From the NCBI GenBank assembly GCA_003249035.1, contig QBMK01000007.1:1-64000 (forward strand): DNA of 64,000 nt. Direction: 5' to 3'. Shown piece by piece: positions 60,902-64,000 of this stretch. The position numbers were made by a program, and so were the translations under genes. Position 1 is the first letter of the stretch, and every line of letters starts with the position of its first letter. This stretch comes from Pseudanabaena sp. (GTDB taxonomy: Bacteria; Cyanobacteriota; Cyanobacteriia; Pseudanabaenales; Pseudanabaenaceae). The notes under the pieces are model-generated. The model searched no databases. It saw only the letters and a list, made by a program, of their open reading frames with translations, and had not been told where the DNA came from.

Positions 60902-62287
60902 ATGGATATTTCTTCCCATAATGATTTACAAAAATGGCGTTCTCTTAATCTCTACTATTACCAAGATATTGAGAACTTCTATAAAAATTTTGTTCAGGAA
61001 GAAAGAAAGATTTTAGAAATCGGATCCAATCTTGGTTACTTGCTTAACTCTTTGAAGCCAAGTTATGGCTTAGGAATTGAGCAAAATTCACAAGCAGTAG
61101 AGCAAGCTCAAAATCACTTTTCACACTTAGATTTTATAGTCTCAGATGCTGAGACATTTCGTCCATCACATACCTTGTTTGACTATATTTTGTTGGCAAA
61201 TACGATCAGCTATCTGACAGATATTACTCAAAGCTTTAAAAACTTACATCAATCATGTCAACCTTCAACCCGATTGATCATAACTTTTCATAATCCAAGC
61301 TGGGAAATTATTCTAAAATTTGCTTCTTTAATTGGGCAAAGAAGCCCTTTACCCCAACTCAATTGGCTTAGCTACAGTGATGTTGACAATCTCCTACATC
61401 TCTGTCAGTTTGAGGTGGTCTACCATAGCAAACGCTTACTTCTACCCAAACAAATTCCATTAATTTCGTGGTTTGTTAACTATATACTTGCTCCACTCCC
61501 TGTACTTAACGAATTTTGTTTGAATGAATACATTATTGCTCGTCCAATTATTCAGATTTCATCTACTCTCAGTTGTTCGGTAATTGTTCCCGCGCGTAAT
61601 GAAGCAGGAAACATTGAAGCCTGCATTTCTAATATGCCTCAACTGGGGACTAAAACAGAGATTATTTTTGTTGAAGGAGGATCGACTGATGGAACTTGGG
61701 AAGAAATCTTACGTGTTCAACAAGAATATGGCGATCGCTTCAATATCAAAGCACATAAACAATCTGGTGAAGGGAAAAAGAATGCTGTATGGCAAGGATT
61801 TGAGAGTGCCACAGGTGAGGTGTTAATAATTTTGGATGCAGATTTGACGGTTCAGCCTAGAGATTTAATCTATTTCTTTGAAGCTATCAATTCAGGGACC
61901 TGTGAATTTGCCAATGGCTGCCGGCTAATCTATCCACTTAGTCATGATGCCATGCCATTACTAAACCGTATTGCCAACCGTATATTTGCTTTCATACTAT
62001 CGTACTTACTCAATACCCAAATAAAAGACTCACTTTGTGGCACAAAAGCAATCTCTCGCCAAAACTATCAAAAGTTAGCCGCAAATCGACACTTCTTTGG
62101 AGACTTTGATCCTTTTGGAGACTTTGATCTACTCTTGGGGGCTGCCAAGTTAGGATTAAAAATTATGGATATTCCAGTCCGATACTTCCCTCGCACCTAT
62201 GGAAAATCCAACATACGCCACGTAAAAGAAGGGCTGATACTGCTAAAAATGTGTTTTTATGTAGCAAGAAAAAGTAAATTTATATAA
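60902..62287 (+). CDS. methyltransferase-GT2 glycosyltransferase fusion
   Basis: This 461-residue protein is a fusion. The N-terminal SAM methyltransferase (about 1-205) has LEIGSNLGYLLNSL (about 39-52) and DYILLANTISYL. The C-terminal GT2 glycosyltransferase of the dolichol-phosphate-mannose synthase type (about 220-461) has SVIVPARNEAGNIEACI, the second acidic motif in VEGGSTDGTWEEI, ILDADLTV (DxD) and LCGTKAISRQNY. It could modify and transfer a sugar to a lipid carrier. The link between domains is short and in frame. Confidence 0.85.
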   Translation: MDISSHNDLQKWRSLNLYYYQDIENFYKNFVQEERKILEIGSNLGYLLNSLKPSYGLGIEQNSQAVEQAQNHFSHLDFIVSDAETFRPSHTLFDYILLANTISYLTDITQSFKNLHQSCQPSTRLIITFHNPSWEIILKFASLIGQRSPLPQLNWLSYSDVDNLLHLCQFEVVYHSKRLLLPKQIPLISWFVNYILAPLPVLNEFCLNEYIIARPIIQISSTLSCSVIVPARNEAGNIEACISNMPQLGTKTEIIFVEGGSTDGTWEEILRVQQEYGDRFNIKAHKQSGEGKKNAVWQGFESATGEVLIILDADLTVQPRDLIYFFEAINSGTCEFANGCRLIYPLSHDAMPLLNRIANRIFAFILSYLLNTQIKDSLCGTKAISRQNYQKLAANRHFFGDFDPFGDFDLLLGAAKLGLKIMDIPVRYFPRTYGKSNIRHVKEGLILLKMCFYVARKSKFI

Positions 62288-62293
62288 ATAAGT

Positions 62294-62998
62294 TTATATA
62301 AATTTCTTGCCGATTAATAGGACTGACTTACCAGCACGATAGCTAATTAGAGGATCGACTAGCCGAGATAGAGAAACCATAAATTTATCCCAAATTAAAA
62401 TTTGGTTTGAGCTTGGTTTACTTTGTTTTAGCAAATGTCGATTGCCTAGATTTGCTAAAAGCCCTATAGAGTCTAGATATACAAGTTTAATTATTTGAAT
62501 ATTATCGGGCATCACTGCCTTTAATGAGGATTTGTCGTAACGACGAAAATGACCAACGGCAATATCAAAGGGAGAAAACAACCATTGATGGGCAGGGCAT
62601 AAAACAATCAAATATCCACCAATATTCAGTCGTTGAACAACCTGCTTAATTTCTTTTTTGTCATCATCAATATGTTCTAGAACATCAAGATATAAAATTG
62701 AATCAAATAGCTGCTCCTCAAGTAAATCAATAGTCCCATTTTGAGCTTGGCAATTTTGTATTGAATGAGAGCTAATGGCGATTTGAAGAGCCGCAAATAA
62801 TTTGTAATCTGGCTCTAGACAAAGCCATTGAAGGCATTGAGGATTATGAAGCAAATTTGTGTTGCTACCGATTCCTGCTCCTACTTCTAAAATGTTCCCT
62901 TTAATATATTTTATTAAGTAATCTTTAATGTATTTTTTCCAGTTTTTGGCCTTGGCAAACAGTTCTAACTCTGTTCCGATATATATAAATTCACTCAT
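62294..62998 (-). CDS. class I SAM-dependent methyltransferase
   Basis: This 234-residue methyltransferase has motif I NILEVGAGIGSNTNLL (about 35-50), DSILYLDVLEHIDDDK (motif IV region) and a late GGYLIVLCPAHQWLF strand. Homologues often lie with GT2 genes in polysaccharide clusters. It converges with the fusion gene (6-bp gap) and is 42 bp downstream of the GT2 gene, in the same direction, so it is probably cotranscribed with it. Confidence 0.85.
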   Translation of the reverse strand: MSEFIYIGTELELFAKAKNWKKYIKDYLIKYIKGNILEVGAGIGSNTNLLHNPQCLQWLCLEPDYKLFAALQIAISSHSIQNCQAQNGTIDLLEEQLFDSILYLDVLEHIDDDKKEIKQVVQRLNIGGYLIVLCPAHQWLFSPFDIAVGHFRRYDKSSLKAVMPDNIQIIKLVYLDSIGLLANLGNRHLLKQSKPSSNQILIWDKFMVSLSRLVDPLISYRAGKSVLLIGKKFI

Positions 62999-63040
62999 GA
63001 CTGGTTAGTTGTGATAGTTGATCTAAATTTAGTTAGTGGA

Positions 63041-64000
63041 CTAAAGATTGTGGGTATTTGCATCCTGCAAGATCTTATTACTTAATCCTCCTATTTCTTT
63101 GAGAGTATATATAGGTCGTCTTTTGACTTCTTCGTATATACGACCAATGTACTCACCTAATATGCCAATACAGATAAGTTGTACAGCCCCTAAAAAGAAG
63201 ACGGAGACTGTTATCATTGCAAAGCCTATAAATTGACTATTTGGATCGGTAAGTCGCCAATAGATGACTAGTCCAATCATCACGATCGCAAAGATAGCAG
63301 TAATTAGTCCTAGATAGGTAGCTAATCGGAGTGGAACCCGCGAGAATGAAACGATGCCATCAATGGCTAATGATACAAGTTTTGCGAAAGGATATTTTGA
63401 CTCGCCTGCAAGACGACCGTCACGCTCATAGGAGATTGCTGTCTGTTTAAACCCGGTCCAGGCACGAAGTCCTCTTACATACCTATTTCTCTCTGGCATT
63501 GCATTTAGAGCCTCAATCACCTGTCGATCCATCAAACAGAAATCTCCAGTATCAATGGGAATGTCAACATCTGCTAAACGCCGAAGAATCCGATAAAAAA
63601 GATAAACTGATAAACGCTTAAAACAAGACTCATCTTTTCGGCCTATACGCTGAGCATAGACAATTTTGAAGCCCTCATGCCAAAGCTTTAACATATCAGG
63701 AACTAACTCTGGTGGGTCTTGCAAGTCTGCATCCATAACGATCGCTACTTGTCCTTGAACAAAATTTAGCCCAGCAGTCACAGCGATTTGATGACCAAAA
63801 TTCCGAGCGAAACTGATATATCTAACTCTTGGATCTTTGTTTCTAAGTTCTTGGATCATGTTTAATGAGCGATCGCTACTACCATCATCAACAAGAATTA
63901 TTTCTGACTCAAGGGCTAATTGACTCATTACTTTACTAAGGCGATCGTAAAGTTGCGTGATGGTATCTTCCTCATTGTAGATAGGAATTACTAATGAATA
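63041..64000 (-). CDS. GtrB/DPM1-like glycosyltransferase, 5' end cut off
   Basis: The frame is open to the window edge, so the gene's start lies beyond 64000. Visible are 319 residues: [17 protein letters not shown] at the edge, then [30 protein letters not shown] (DxD), the GT2 acceptor region [14 protein letters not shown], and two C-terminal membrane helices ([20 protein letters not shown] and [15 protein letters not shown], given approximately). It is the polyprenyl-phosphate glucosyl/mannosyl transferase type used to flip sugars in the envelope. Confidence 0.9.
   Translation of the reverse strand, partial: YSLVIPIYNEEDTITQLYDRLSKVMSQLALESEIILVDDGSSDRSLNMIQELRNKDPRVRYISFARNFGHQIAVTAGLNFVQGQVAIVMDADLQDPPELVPDMLKLWHEGFKIVYAQRIGRKDESCFKRLSVYLFYRILRRLADVDIPIDTGDFCLMDRQVIEALNAMPERNRYVRGLRAWTGFKQTAISYERDGRLAGESKYPFAKLVSLAIDGIVSFSRVPLRLATYLGLITAIFAIVMIGLVIYWRLTDPNSQFIGFAMITVSVFFLGAVQLICIGILGEYIGRIYEEVKRRPIYTLKEIGGLSNKILQDANTHNL

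Overview
The window is cyanobacterial chromosome. The octamer GCGATCGC (HIP1) is scattered throughout. Several genes belong to cyanobacterial or plastid lineages: psbK, chlM, two Tic22-like proteins, a PSII-type S4 protein, a DUF3086 protein and a Mo-dependent-nitrogenase C-terminal-like protein. The AT-leaning background and the many hairpin repeats would suit a Pseudanabaena-type filamentous organism, but that genus guess is inference. No rRNA, tRNA or CRISPR array was recognised.

Bases 1-3,730 are accessory DNA. Three different toxin-antitoxin cassettes lie side by side: DUF4258/DUF2283, AbrB-type/Doc, and a DNA-binding-type antitoxin with a RelE/ParE-type toxin. In each, the antitoxin reads intact and the toxin carries one disabling change: a frameshift, a TGA at an expected Trp codon, and an in-frame TAA. 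Degenerate HIP1-containing repeat clusters separate the cassettes. An IS5-type insertion sequence follows and appears to sit inside a ~100-bp MITE whose second copy is at 16.85 kb.

Bases 3.8-31 kb are mostly housekeeping. They hold a DHH-CBS-CCA-adding fusion protein, a divergent two-partner secretion pair (TpsB transporter and a 1,285-aa TpsA adhesin with DUF4347 and a beta-helix), formamidase, leuB, a 23S rRNA uracil methyltransferase, a K+ channel with a zinc ribbon, an orphan C5-cytosine methyltransferase, cysS, a PRC-barrel/S4 pair, priA, a DUF3086 protein, a Tic22 tandem and a DUF697-type GTPase.

Bases 31-36.7 kb are again partly accessory. A decayed gene whose tail matches the end of the nearby radical SAM gene lies beside a stand-alone GHKL ATPase that carries an apparent PD-(D/E)XK nuclease-like region. 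The latter is the best candidate for an undescribed defence gene. After the radical SAM gene comes an intact ParE/antitoxin pair.

Bases 36.8-57 kb hold an ABC exporter, class III alcohol dehydrogenase, ilvA, hemC, chlM, sppA, a 2OG-Fe(II) oxygenase, psbK (only 45 codons, easily missed), a MoaD/ThiS-like protein, a phosphopantetheinyl transferase, a LivM-type permease, a 2'-5' RNA ligase-like protein and a phnD-phnC-phnE uptake operon. Bases 57-64 kb encode DUF58 and membrane proteins, then an envelope-glycan group: a methyltransferase-GT2 fusion, a methyltransferase, and a GtrB-like GT2 that runs off the window.

Long hairpins, many of them dispersed repeats, sit in most intergenic gaps. At least four repeat families can be described from this window alone.
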